Source: Diphasiastrum complanatum (lineage: Eukaryota > Streptophyta > Lycopodiopsida > Lycopodiales > Lycopodiaceae). From it: a DNA stretch of 64,000 bases. The notes beneath the pieces are model-generated. The model searched no databases, was not told the DNA's origin, and was given only the letters and a program-made list of their open reading frames with translations. Positions 51,335-63,551 of this stretch are shown here, one piece after another. Made by a program: the position numbers and the translations under genes. The stretch is taken from positions 25,354,930 to 25,418,929 of the forward strand of contig CM055113.1 of NCBI GenBank assembly GCA_029204225.1, read 5' to 3'. Each line of letters opens with the position of its first letter. Position 1 is the stretch's first letter.

Positions 51335-54300
51335 CTATGAAGATTTGAACATTGATCTTGATATAACTCCAAGATTAGATCTATGCTTGATGAAAGCACT
51401 TTTGCTCAAAGGCTTGGTGAGTAGATCGGCAATACAAGAGGACGAGTTGACATGCTCCAAATAGATTTCTCCTCCAATAAGCTTTTCTCTCACAAAATGG
51501 TGTGCCACTTCTATGTGCTTGCTTCTTGCATGAAATATGGGATTATTGGCAAGAGCTTGGGCCGAGATGTTATCACACTTGATCATTGGTAGATCATCCT
51601 CATTGATGCACTTTAGTTCCATTAATAACCTCTTGATCCAAAGCACTTCTTTGGTAGTTGTAGTGAGTGTTTTGTACTCGGCCTCACATGAAGAGAGAGA
51701 TATAGTATCTTGCTTTTTGGAAAGCCAAGATATTAGATTGCCTCCAAGAAAGATAGTGTATGCACTAATAGACTTTCGATCCATCTTGTCACTTGCAAAG
51801 TCCGAATCCGAGTAGCCAATAATGGATAGATCTTCAATTTTATAGAGTAGACCATAATCACAAGATGAAGATACATATCTTAGAATCCTCTTGGCCATCT
51901 TCCAATGATGAATCTTAGGATCTTGCATAAATTGACTCAATTTGTGCACACAAAAACTAAGATCGGACTAGTAATGGTAAGCCAAATCAAGGAGCCTACA
52001 AGACTCCTAAAAAGTGTGATGTCCTCAAAGGATCTTTCATCACCTTTATTAGGATCTTTTACAATTTGCTCCATTGGAGTATCTATGCTCTTAAAATTTT
52101 CCATATGGAATTTTTTGAACATAGAGTGAGCATATCTAGATTGGCATATAAAGACATGATTTTCATAAAAATTAATTTCTAGGCCTAGGATGTAATGCAT
52201 CTCTCCTAGATCTTGCATTTTAAACTCACATCCAAGTGCTAGCTTGGTTTCATCAACTAGCTTGATACAACTTCCACAAAGAATAATGTCATCAACATAA
52301 ATTAGAAGAATGACAATATTGCTATCAACAAACTTTAGATACATGGAAGGATCATAGTCACTAAGAGTAAATCCTAGTGAGATAAGAAAAGAGTTAAGTC
52401 TTGAATACCATGATCTTGGTGCTTGCTTGAGTCCATAAAGACTTTTGATGAGCAAGCACACTTTGGACTTATCCTTGATGAATCCTTGAGGTTGTTCCAT
52501 ATAGATCTCCTCCTCAAGATAACCATTTAGAAAAGCATTGGATACTTGTAATTGGAACACCTTCCACTTGAAAAAACAAGCAAGAGAAATAAGAATTCTT
52601 ATTGTCACCATCTTTGCAACGGGTGCAAAGGTCTCCTCATAATCAAGACCATGGATTTGAGCAAATCCTTTGGCACATAATCTTGCTTTATGCTTGTTGA
52701 TGGTGCCATCATGATTGAACTTGATCCGAAATACCCACTTGCAACCAATCACATGCTTGTTGGATGGAGGATCCACAAGCTCCCAAGTATTGTTGGTGAT
52801 CAATGCAACATACTCTTGCTTCATGGCATCATACCACTCCTTGGTATTGAGTGCCTCTTGTACATTCTTTGGCTCTTCATGAGAGACATAAAAAACATAA
52901 ATAGTGGAATCAAGATCCACTTGTTTGCCTTTGTCAACATATGAGAGCCTCTTAGGCTCGGATCTATCTCTCATGGATCTTCTTGGTGAAAAAATTCGAG
53001 GAGAGTCTTCTTCAAATCTCGACCCCATCACATCATGATTGGCTTCAAAATCTATAATTGATGATGCATCCATATATTTCTTGATCTCGGCCTCTTCAAA
53101 TGATGAGTGTTGATCATCATGAAAGACAACATCTCTACTTTCAATAACTTGGGAAGTAGAGAGTATAAGGACTCTATAGGCCTTCTTGGTGGATGAGTAT
53201 CCAACCATGATCCCTTTGCATGCACTAGGATCTTTCTTATTCCTTGTTTCCAAGGGAATGTGGACAAAGCATAAGCATCCAGAAACTCTAAGGTGATCAA
53301 CCTTAGGCTTCTTCAAAAATAAGATTTCATATGGTGACTTTCCTCCAAGAGCTGTATGTGGGAGCCTATTGCAAAGATAATTTGCACAATTAATGGCTTC
53401 TCCCCAAAAATCTTTGGGCAAAAATGCCTCAATTCTCATAGATTTTGCACATTCACATAGAGATCTATTCTTTCTCTCGGCCACTCCATTTTGAGATGGA
53501 GAGTAGGCACAAGAAAACTCTCTTTTAATGCCTTCAAGCTCACAAAAAACTTGAAATTTATTGGAGATATATTCACCACCTCCATCACTTCTAAGAGCTT
53601 TAATCTTGAATGAGAATTGCTTCTCTACATAAGCTTTGAAAATAAGGAAATGATCAAACACCATAGATTTAGAAGCAAGAAGATATATCCAAGTGAATCT
53701 CGTGTAATCATCAATGGAAGTAACAAAACAAGTGGCTCCTCCCTTGCTTGTAGTTGATGAGAAATGCACATCCGAGTGGATTAACTCCAAAGGATGCTTG
53801 CTTTTGATAGAAGATCTTGTAAATGGCTTTTTGTGAGATTTAGCAATAGCACAAGCCTCACAAGGCTTGATCTTCTTGGAGAGTGACTTTGGCAAGCCAA
53901 TAGCTTTGGCTTCTTTGATCATAGAGAGCATGGATTTGTAGTTGGGATGTCCCAACCTCCTATTCCATAATTCCTCCATAGAGAGCTTGTTCACAAGAGC
54001 AACATTACAAGCATTCACATACTCATTTAGATCTAGTTTATAGAAGCCACCAAGTCTAGATCCTAATGCAAGTATCTCATCATTCTTCTTGATAGTGCAA
54101 GTATCAACATTGAATTTTACATCAAGGCCATTATCAAGCAATTGGCCAACACTAATAAGGTTCTTGGTAAGCTTAGGTACATAAAGAACTCTAGGGAGAG
54201 AAAGAACTTTAGAGGATGCAAGCTTCAAGGGAATGTTCCCTATGCCTTCAATAGGACATTCAAAATCATTTGCAGTGTATATTGATTTCTTGACTCCATC

Positions 54301-55212
54301 ATGAGGTGAAATAGAAGAGAAAGAGTCCTTGGAGCTACACATATGTGAAGAGGCTCCACTATCAATATACCATAGGCCGTCCTTCTTGAAAGGAGTAGAT
54401 GAGAAACTAGAGACCATAAGAGATCCCTCTCCATCACTTGCAGTAGTGTCTTCCTTCTCATTGGTAATATTGGCTTGCTTGAGTTGATTCTTCTTTTTGA
54501 AGCAATTGGTGGCATAATGACCTTTCTTGCCACAATAAAAGCACTTGATCGTCTTAGAAAGCTTGTCCATCCTCAAGAGCTTGTACTCTTGTCTTGATTC
54601 TTCTAAAATTAGCACACTTTGGAGAGCCTCCAAACTTGGTAGCTCCTCCTTAATGGCATAGGATTGGACAAGGTTATCAAATTCACTTCTCAAGTCATTG
54701 AGAATGACTTGAACTAGCTCATTTTGATTGATGGAATCACCAATGCAAGCAAGCTCTCTATGAATATCTTTTACTCTCAAAACATAACTAGATGCACTCT
54801 CATCACGTTTTTGGCTACTTTGAAAGATTTGATTCCTAAGAGTGAGAAGCCTAGAGGTATTCTTAGCCTCATAGATAGTCTTGAGACAATCCCAAGCTTC
54901 TTTGACTGTTGTACAAGTATCTATCTCCCTCAATATCTCATTAGAGACATTCATCTTAATGTAGTGGAGAGCCATCCTAGCTCTCTTTTTGTATTTTTGA
55001 ACCTCTTGAAGAACTTGTGGTTCTTCTTCAAGGCCAAGAACTATGTCCATCACATCTTCAAGGATCAAGATGGACTCCATCCTCATTTTCCAAATTGAAT
55101 AATTTGAAGTGGTCAATCTTTCACTTGGTTCCAACAAGGATGAACCCATTGAAGACATTTGAAGTGAAGAAAACTCAAATGATGAATAATAAATGTTGCT
55201 ACACACTCTCAA
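51335..55212 (-). pseudogene. Copia-A gag-pol, right copy, one frameshift and lost catalytic residues
   Basis: 1091 codons open from 55212 to 51937, then RNase H in another frame to 51335. Gag lies in about 20-200 (true start probably Met19 or Met22). CCHC at 224-237, protease D284, integrase zinc motif with N417 in place of the first His (LWNRRLGH), integrase D481, D543 and E579 intact, RT CKWVFRIKF at about 824 and YVDD at 972-975. The first RT catalytic Asp is Gln at 889 (QLQVSNAF; the left copy has QLDVSNAF). A 1-bp deletion near 51967 shifts frame before RNase H. Apart from that it is complete, so it decayed recently. Confidence 0.93.
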
Positions 55213-55901
55213 TAGGATCCAATAATTGAGTACTATCTCCTCCTAAGAAAGATTCTTTGTGAATCGTTTCTCACTAGCTACTCAAATCTCTCTAAAACAA
55301 GATCTATTTCACATCAAATGATGGAGTATAGGCAAAGTTAGGATCTAACACTCTTAGCACGTGTGAAATACACTAAGAAACCAAATTTGACTCAAATACA
55401 ATGATATTGCATGAAACAAAATGGCAAAGATCTCAAAACAGTGCCTAGATCAATATAGATGAGATTGGCAAGCATACAACTGTGATTTTGGATCAACCAA
55501 GCAATATCTTGACCAAACCAAATGTGTCCACCTAGGTCTATGTGCCCTACCTAACCCTCTTCAAAAGCTTATAACTTTTGATTCGCTCAACCAAATGGAA
55601 TGAAACTGATTGCAACAAAAACTAGACAAAAATAGCTTTAAGCTATCAAGCAAGATAAATGGATCAAACATGAGAGAGAACTTCCAAACTGAAATTGGAT
55701 GTTCCTCACACGTGTCTGAGCACCTGATTCCGTATAGTACTAGGTCAGACCCAATCAATGTCCTTTTGATCTCTTTTGCTCCAAGATTGAACAAGATAGC
55801 TAGGAAAATGGGCCTTGACAACTTCTAGCTCAAGATTGGTGAAAAATTTTTCACTCAGATGGACCAAAATGCATGGTAACCTTAGGTAGGCTCTGATACC
55901 A
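55213..55901 (-). other. Copia-A 5' leader with primer-binding site
   Basis: Untranslated leader. The primer site at 55890-55901 is an exact complement of TGGTATCAGAGC, adjacent to the LTR. Absent from the left arm because of the 2.1-kb deletion. Confidence 0.88.
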
Positions 55902-56638
55902 TGTTGAATTTCACACATGTGGATTGTCCACAACATGTACTTGTGATCTCCTAAGGTGTGTAGATGCAACAAGATCAAGACTAGATTGAGATTCAAAATC
56001 AATCTTAGATCCTATGGCAAAAACACACTACTACATGCATTCAATCACTTCCAACTCTCACTCACACGTGTGGGAAGTATTCAAAAAACAATCCGAGTAG
56101 AAACAAGCTGCTCTCCTCAAGTAGAGAGAGAAAATGCATCATGAGCTCTTGGGTAGAGAGAGAAAGCTAGAATTCCAATAACTCACAAAATCCATGAAAT
56201 CACCAAATCAATTAGATTCAAAATGAGGAGTACAATGATACTAGTAGGTCCACGAGCTACCATTATGCTTAACTATGATTGGACCATATTTTGTCGCCTC
56301 TTGATCCTATTGGATCATTGATCCATGCACCTCTTAATTCTATTGGACTATATTCAAGCACACCTCAATTTTCTGTTGGACCTCGCAAGGTTCCACCTCT
56401 AAATCCTATTGGACCTCTTGGAATTCATCAAACAAAAGCTTTACACTTGTCTACACTCTAATTGGCACGTGTTTAGCCTCTTACTCTATTTTGGCTCAAT
56501 AGTGGCATTACAAGTGGAAATGCATAATTTGCCATCTATGCCAAATTTATTCCTATCAACATCCTACACCTAGATGCTTGATGTAAAAAACATAAGACCC
56601 CTATATCTAACATAGATAATCTTTTTCAATTCTTCACA
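55902..56638 (-). repeat. Copia-A 5' LTR, right copy
   Basis: 737 bp, the same length as the 3' LTR. Contains a CACACGTGTGG motif at about 56064 and the GTCCAATAGG-type repeats. Outer end TTCACA at 56638, followed by Harbinger coding sequence. Confidence 0.93.
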
Positions 56639-57741
56639 CATTTGCCAGGATCGTACACTGATAAGATGTTTAAACAAAGGATGAGAGTGTCAAGATCCAC
56701 ATTTAGATTTATATCTTCACGAGTCGCATGTCACATGTCCAAGCAAGGTAGATCCACCAGGGAGTGTATTCCTTTAGAGAGTAGGGTTTGCATAGCATTG
56801 TCAAGGTTGGCCGTTGGCAACACGTTGCAAATGATTTCTGATGTTTTTGGTGTTGGCATATCAACCTGCCATGAAATCGTATTGGATTTTTGCCATAATG
56901 TGAAGCGCTCCATGCATTCGCTATGTATAAAATGGCCATCTGAAAATCGCATGAGTCAGTATGCATCAGAGTTTGAAGCCATCAAGGGTACTCATTTTGT
57001 TGTGGGTGCAATAGATGGGAGCCATATCCCCATAATTGGCCCCACACAAAATCCACAAGACTATTACAATAGAAAAGGGTTTCATTCAATTCGTTTGCAA
57101 ATTGTGGTGAATACATGTTGTCTAGTATTGGATTTTGGTTGGGGATGCAACTTACCCACCAAGGGATTGGATGCTAAGTCCATTTAAAGGTCATAAGGAC
57201 GGTTTGTCTATTGTTGAGTACAATTGGAATTATGCACAATCAAGCACTAGAATGGCAGTTGAGCGAGCATTTGGTATGTTGAAATTCCAGGTGGATAATT
57301 TTGCTCTAGCAAAATGACATGAAGCTGCAATATGTCCCCGATATGGTTGCAACCTGCCTCGTCCTACATAATCTATGTATTATACACATAGATAGTTTTG
57401 ATGAGACATGGGTGGCTGAGGCTGAGGCTGAGTTGAGGTTGATGAACATGTCTACAAACCATGGCAATGTCCAACAAAGGGAGGCCATAAACTTTAGCTC
57501 TGAAGCATTGCATGAAGTCCAGAGATTGCGAATTACGGTTTTTCCAGGACAACATGATGAGGAGCACATGCAGGATATTGACCACATTGGAGATAGTTCT
57601 TCTGAGAGTGAGAATTCAGATGAGGAAAGCTTCATTCGAGTGAGCACAGATAGACCAACATCAGTTGGGATACAACGACGAGACAAACTAGCAGTCGTCT
57701 TGTATGCTAGGAGGCATATTCCCAATCAACGATCTGAATAA
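56639..57741 (+). pseudogene. PIF/Harbinger transposase, copy 3, interrupted by Copia-A
   Basis: Continues the transposase after the Copia-A insertion: YTDKMFKQRMRVSRSTFRFI, LSRLAVGNTLQM, AIDGSHIPI (first Asp), NPQDYYNRKG. About 75 bp with the second Asp region (SMHDW) is deleted near 57136. The rest reads YPPRDWMLSPFKG, VERAFGM (Glu), VPDMVAT..VLHNLC, then the acidic tail ending at 57741. It shares the extra base at 57281-57290 and the TAG stop with copy 1. It cannot encode an active enzyme. Confidence 0.87.
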
Positions 57742-57875
57742 GGTGAATATCATGTCCAGATGGCAGGTTAAATAGTAGTTTCATAAGTTTGCTCATTTAA
57801 CATACGTTCTATTTGATGTTGGCAATGTAGCTTGACTTGTTCACATATTGATTCCTACATTTAATATAGTATACA
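57742..57875 (+). other. Harbinger 3' flank between transposase and LTR array
   Basis: Non-coding, equals 6101-6234 inverted and 41989-42122 inverted. No convincing terminal inverted repeat was identified by eye. Confidence 0.6.
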
Positions 57876-59075
57876 TGTTGTAAAATTACCTTTACAAGCC
57901 TTACTTTCGGCGCCACTGGCATCAGCATTGTCCCCGGCGCCAGCACCGCCCCTACTGCTCTCGGCGCCACTGTGACCAGAATCCAGCCGGTGCCAAGTTC
58001 CTATGGCTGAAAATCTTTGATCGGTTCTAGTGAAGTCCAAAGAGCTCAGATCGATGCGCAATCACCTCACACGATCTAGGCATGATTAAAGGAAGCCTGG
58101 GGATCAATAAAATCTAGAGAGAGAAAATGACTTTCTAGAGAGAGAAAATGTGCTTTACCAGCTTGGGTAGAGTGCTTGGTATGAGGAGGGGTGCCGAATC
58201 CCACCAATACTATAGGGGAGTGCGGGTTGCAACTCAGGGCGTGCTCCAACCAAGTCTCAGCCTCCCTTGCTGGAATGTTGTCCTGGCACTCGCCTTGGCA
58301 TGCCACCTCCTCGGAGACTAGGGTCGGTCACACACTTGAAATGTAACCTTCTCAGATTTATCAATAAAGTGGGAATTTTCTCAAACTGACTCTGATTACC
58401 TTCTGGGTTTAAGTGTTCAGTAAAAGCGCCAGTTGTAAGGCCGCTTCCAAATTTTTAAGTTGGCACATAGCTGAGGGTCGTATCTCGGGATGCCAGCGGT
58501 ATGCCGTCGGGTCTATTCAGTTCGTGGCTCCAGCGGTATGTTGTCGGGACCATTTGGTCCAGGAACTGGTTGTCTCCATATCTGTCGCGGCTTGTGGTTG
58601 TGAGTGTTCCTTGCATGAACGTGAATGGATTAAGCTCTTGGTGAACAGGCTCTAACCTGTCAGCTGAGTTGGATGGCTTGCTTGGGTGGAAGTTACCTGT
58701 TTGTGGCTGTCCAGTCTGGCGTAGCGCCAAGCTGGCTTCCAACGCTTGTGACGAAGCTTTCAGTTGGTTAAGTCTGATGTAAGTCAGACCGCTTGCTTGG
58801 AATGGATGTTACTCGTTTGTAACAAAGCTTCGAGTTGGTTAAGTTTGATGTATGTCGGGCAACTTGCTTGGAGGGAAGTCACCCACATCGGGACCCCCGA
58901 TCTGGCATGGCGCCTGGTTGGATCTCAATGTTGGTTTTCAGAACTTCAAGTTGGTTAAGTTTGATCATTGTTGGCGAGTTGGCCGCTTGTATGTCAAGTG
59001 GGTTTGGATGACAAGAGTTGAAGGCTGGGAAGCTAAGTCATGGTTTCCGGCTCCCTTTGGGATGCCTGCGCTACA
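57876..59075 (+). repeat. GGCGCC-family 5' LTR, right array (1200 bp)
   Basis: TGTTGTAAA...CTACA. Contains AATAAA at about 58107 and 58363, an ACTATAGGGG block at about 58210 and GGCGCC repeats near 57910-57990. Followed after two bases by an exact primer site. Confidence 0.93.
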
Positions 59076-61387
59076 TGTGGTATCAGAGCCGACTGGCCGA
59101 TCAGCTATGCGGATCTCACGAAAATGGCCACGGTTTGGGGTTCATCAAGACAAATGTTGTGCAAGGTGCTGCTCATAGTGTAAGCACGGGTGCGTCCACG
59201 GTCGGGGTGGTCGGCAGAACGGGGGACTTGATGAGTCAAGGTGCTGCCCTTGAGGTGCAAGCACGGTCAGCTCTCACGGTTCGGGCCTAACGATGTCTGC
59301 ACGTATGACAGATGAGGTAGTGTGTTGCCATTAGATTGGTGTAAGAACGGTCGATGCCTTGTGAGGTGCGTGGCGACATATTCAAACTGTACGGGTTAAC
59401 CATTGATACATAGATGCTGCTCAAATTTGGGTGTAAAGCATGGGTGGTTAGCTGCCAGTGTGGAATAGCTGCCAATCGTTTAACTATAAGGGCTATCGAC
59501 CAAAAAGTGGTGGGGCGTGACTGAGGCAATGTGCTGCTTAATGGTGAAAGCACGGATAGTTGGAGGGTGTCCTATGTGGGATGATTCTGTGATCGATTCG
59601 TATGGGTGCGGCCAAGGTAGGACCATCTTTAAGGGGGAAGGGGACCTTGTCTTTATTACTTGTTAGTAAACATGTCTGAGTGTCTTGCTTGTATGTATTC
59701 GTGGTGAGTCTTAGTACTCATGCTTTGTCTGGTTTGCGTGATTGCTTGTGATACAAGGAGCTGATGGCTTGAGAAGGAACCTTTCTTCTGAAGGCTGATA
59801 CCATCAAACAAAGAGGACTATACAATCTGTGGGGCGGATTTGTAGTTCAATTACTCGCACGTGAACGACAACGAAATGACTCAATGTTTGCAAAGGATGG
59901 ATGGCTAGCCTGTTTCTTGGGTTAGTTTCATTTGCGACAATGCCCACCGACGGCAAGCAGGAAGTCAAAAGTTGGAAAGGGCAATTTCAGGGGAGATCTT
60001 CTATGGAATAGTTGGTCTTCATTTTGGGACGGCCACCTTCGGAACTGAAACTCACCGAGCATGGGTGATATTCAATGTCAGTTGGGTTTTTCCTCAAAAG
60101 GGAAAAGACTAGGATCCTCTTCAGAGATTGGCAACAAGTTGGATCGAGCCATAATCCTAGCAGATAGGAAGCAAAGTGTTGGAAAGGCTTTTTGTCCGAA
60201 GAACTCTACTCTAAGTCCGGTCAGCTGATATTATAAGCAAGAGAGGAACTACCACACACACCTCTCTCTTGGGCCAAATTTTGAATGAATGTTGATCAAT
60301 ACGGAGGCAAATTCAAGGTGACCTAGCCATACGAGGATACTGGCGAACTTTGGACCTAATAAGTTGACAAGTTTTTGTTGCAGAATGGAAACTTTGTTAT
60401 AGGCTTTCTCTGGACCAACAATGATGAGAAAACATATGATACTTGGCTTGTGTTACGTGTAAGGCAGCCGATCAATGAAGGAACTGTGAAAGTTGGGTCT
60501 TGCATTCGAACGGACGCTAAGGGACAATTCGTGTTGAGATCGGACTAGTGCAAACTTTGGGTGCATGTGTCTGATTCAAAGAGACCTACTTGAAGCCAAG
60601 CTCGATGTACACTTCTTGTTTTGACTGTGAGGCAACTGACTAGTGATGGAATTGTGAAAGTCTTGTGTTGCGCGACGGACATGGTGCTTCAAACAAACTT
60701 GAAGAGATAGTTCGTATGCGGATCAAATTGGTGTGACCCTTTGGCTCTCCACGAGGTCAATGGTTACATTGGATTGATTCAAAGACAGCTACTTCAAGCT
60801 AAGTGAGAGGTGCATTGCGGAGTACTCAAACTTTGCCTACCTCAAAGAGCCAAAAATGAAAAGTATCAAGATCAGGCTGGGACAAGGAGAGAAATCAAGG
60901 TGCAGAAGCAACAAGGCACAGAGTGGACCATAAAGTGGGCAATCAAACGATAAATTATTTGGCTTAGGGAGCCCTGATACTTGTGCAAAATTGATTAAAT
61001 CTGGAGCTCAGGGAGCTCAACACAAAGTGCATCAAGGACAAATCACGAGCTCAAAGATGTTCCAATGTCAGAAGTCAGAAGCAACAAGGGCGAACATTTC
61101 ACATAAAGGCCTCTGTCACCAGTTAATAAGGTTCTTGGGTTTTACGAAAGCGATATAAAACCTATGCTTTTCCCAGACAAAGTGATATTTTAAAGTTAAG
61201 TAATTTTTCAGTACAAAGAGTTGAGATTCCGACTTGTGGTGTGCCAGCTTCAATGTTGATAAAAAGGTGGCCAGTAAATTGAGTACTATGCCAAGCAGCT
61301 TAAATGTACAATTATTTTAATTGGGAGACACCTTTATTTTAATTTGACATCTGATGAGGACATCAGATTTTATAAAGGTGGGGTGGA
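59076..61387 (+). mobile_element. GGCGCC-family internal region, right array (non-autonomous)
   Basis: About 2.3 kb, no gag/pol motifs. The leader (59160-59560) has the GTGCT...AGCAC hairpin series. Near 60440-60800 are two decayed modules of about 45 residues with RQ...VKV cores. Polypurine tract AAAGGTGGGGTGGA at 61374-61387. Inverted partner of 2573-4911. Confidence 0.85.
59078..59089 (+). other. Primer-binding site, initiator-Met tRNA type
   Basis: TGGTATCAGAGC, exact match to the common plant copia/gypsy iMet primer site, two bases after the LTR end. It fixes the element's orientation and LTR boundary. Confidence 0.93.
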
Positions 61388-62462
61388 TGTTGTAAAGCTA
61401 TCTTTACAATATTTACTTCCGGCGCCACTGGCGCCAGGATTGTCCCCGGCGCCAGCAGCGCCCCTGCTGCTCCCAGCGCCACTATGACCAGAATCCAGCC
61501 GACGCCAAGTTCCTATGGCTGAAAATCTTTGATCGGTTCTAGCGAAGTCCAGAGAGCTCAGATCGATGTGCAATCACCTCACACGATCTAGGCATGATTA
61601 AAGAAAGCCTGGGGATCAATAAAATCTAGAGAGAGAAAGTGACTTTCTAGAGAGATAAAAAATGTGCTTTACCAGCCTGGGTAGAGTGCTTGGTATGAGG
61701 GGGGGTGCCGAATCCCACCAATACTATAGGGGAGTGCGGGTTGTGAGTCAGGGCGAGCTGCAACCAAGTCTCAGCCTCCCTTCCTGGCACTCGTCTTGGC
61801 ATGCTAGCTCTCGGTCACACACTTGAAATGTAACCTTCTCAGATTTATCAATAAAGTGGGATTTTCTTCAAACTGACTCTGATTACCTTCTGGGTTTCAG
61901 TGTTCGGTAAAAGCGCCAATTGTAAGGCCGCTTCAAAATTTTTAAGTTGGCACATAGCTGAGGGTCGTATCCCAAGATGCCAGCGGTATGCCGTTGGGAC
62001 CATTCGGTCCGTGGTGCTAGCGGTATGCTATAGGGACCATTTGGTCCAGGAACTGGTTGTCTCCATGTCTTGGGCGAAAGTTACTTGTTTATGGCTGTCC
62101 AGTCTGGTGTGGCGCAGGTTGGCTTCCAGCGCTCGTGACGAAGCTTTTAGTTGGTTAAGTATGATGTAAGTCAGACCGCTTGCTTTGAATGGATGTTACT
62201 CGTTTGTAACGAAGCTTCGAGTTGGTTAAGTTTGATGTATGTCGGGTGGATTGATTGGAGGGAAGTCACCCACATCATGACCCCCGATCTGGCATGGTGC
62301 CAGGTTGGATCTCAATGTTGGTTTTCGGAACTTCAAGTAAGTTGAGTGTGATCATTGTTGGCGAGTTGGCTGCTTGTATGTCAAGTGGGTTTGGATGGCA
62401 AGAGTTGAAGCCTAGGAAGCTAAGTCGTGGATCCCGGCTCCCTTTGGGATGCCTGCGCTACA
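61388..62462 (+). repeat. GGCGCC-family LTR, middle of right array (1075 bp)
   Basis: TG...CA ends intact. Shorter than its partner 1379-2572 because of deletions near 61785-61815 and about 62070. It has a polypurine tract before it and a primer site after it (62465-62476, one mismatch), so it is shared by two array units. Confidence 0.9.
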
Positions 62463-63551
62463 TGTCGTATCAGAGCCGACTGGCCGGTCAGCTATGCGGA
62501 TCTCACGGAAATGGCCATGGTTTGGGGTTCATCAAGACAACTGTTGTGCAAGGTGCTGCCCACAGTGTAAGCACGGGTGCGTCCACGGTTGGGGTGGTCG
62601 GCAGAACGGGGGACTTGATGAGTCAAGGTGCTACCCTTGAGGTGCAAGCACGGTCAGCTCTCGCGGTTTGGGCCTAGCGTTGTCTACACGTATGACAGAT
62701 GAGGCAGTGTGCTGCCATTAGGTTGGTGTAAGCACGGTCGGTGCCTTATGAGGTGTGGGGCGAAATATTCAAATTGTACGGGTTAACCATTGATACAGAG
62801 ATGCTGTTCGAATTCGGGTGTAAAGCACAGGTGGTTAGCTGCCGGTGCAGGATAGCTGCCGATCGTTTAGCTATAAGGGCTATCGACCAAAAAGTGGTGG
62901 GGCGTGACTGAGGCAATGTGCTGCTTAATGGTGAAAGCACGGATAGTTGGAGGGGTGTCCTATGTGGGCTGATTCTATGATCGATTTGTATGGGCGCGGC
63001 CAGACAAAGGTCCGTTGGTAGAACCATCTCAAAAGGGGACCTCGTCTTTGTTACTTGTTAGTAAACCTGCCTGGGTGTCTTGCTTGTATGTATTCGTGGT
63101 GAGTCTTAGTACTCGTGCTTTGTCTAGTTTGCATGATGGCTTGTGATACAAGGAGCTGATGGCTCGAGAAGGGACCTTTCGTTTGAAGGCTGATACCATC
63201 AAACAAAGAGGACTACAGACTCTGTGGGACGGATTTGCAGTTCAAGTACTCGCATGTGTTCGGCAACGAAAAGACTCAATGTTTGCAAAGGATGGATGGC
63301 TAGCCTGTTTCTTGGGTTAGTTTCATTTGCGACAATGCCCACCGACGACAAGCAAGAAGTCAAAAGTTGGAACAGGCAATTTTAGGGGAGATCTTCTATG
63401 GAGCAGTTGGTCTTCATTTTAGGACGGCCACCTTCGGAACTGAAACTCACCGAGCATGGGTGATATTCAATGTCAGTTGGGTTTTTGGGAGGCACCTTTA
63501 TTTTAATCTGACATCTGACGAGGACATCAGATTTTATAAAGGTGGGGTGGA
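62463..63551 (+). mobile_element. GGCGCC-family internal region, internally deleted
   Basis: Leader with five GTGCT...AGCAC inverted repeats (62553-62940), then an abrupt jump near 63487 from leader-distal sequence to the last 60-odd bases before the polypurine tract (63538-63551), removing about 1.2 kb present in the neighbouring unit. Confidence 0.85.

Larger units (their letters stand above)
50580..56638 (-). mobile_element. Copia-A, right copy: full-length Ty1/copia inside Harbinger gene
   Basis: 6059 bp with two 737-bp LTRs, a perfect primer site and a polypurine tract. It lies within the Harbinger transposase region: the possible 5' exon is at 50368-50579 and the coding part resumes at 56639. 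Flanks share only CAT (TTCAT / CATTT) instead of the usual 5-bp duplication, so one flank may have changed. The LTRs differ at a few percent of sites by eye, older than Copia-B. Confidence 0.93.

Noticed and set aside
50575..56643. 5-bp target duplication for Copia-A, right copy
   Set aside because: Flanks TTCAT and CATTT share only CAT, so a clean 5-bp duplication is not supported.
62255..62677. 140-codon ORF crossing the LTR end, primer site and leader (also at 4727-5080 and 59018-59290)
   Set aside because: Crosses the primer site and LTR boundary, length varies between copies, and no Gag-like motif is present. Treated as chance read-through, though its recurrence was noted.
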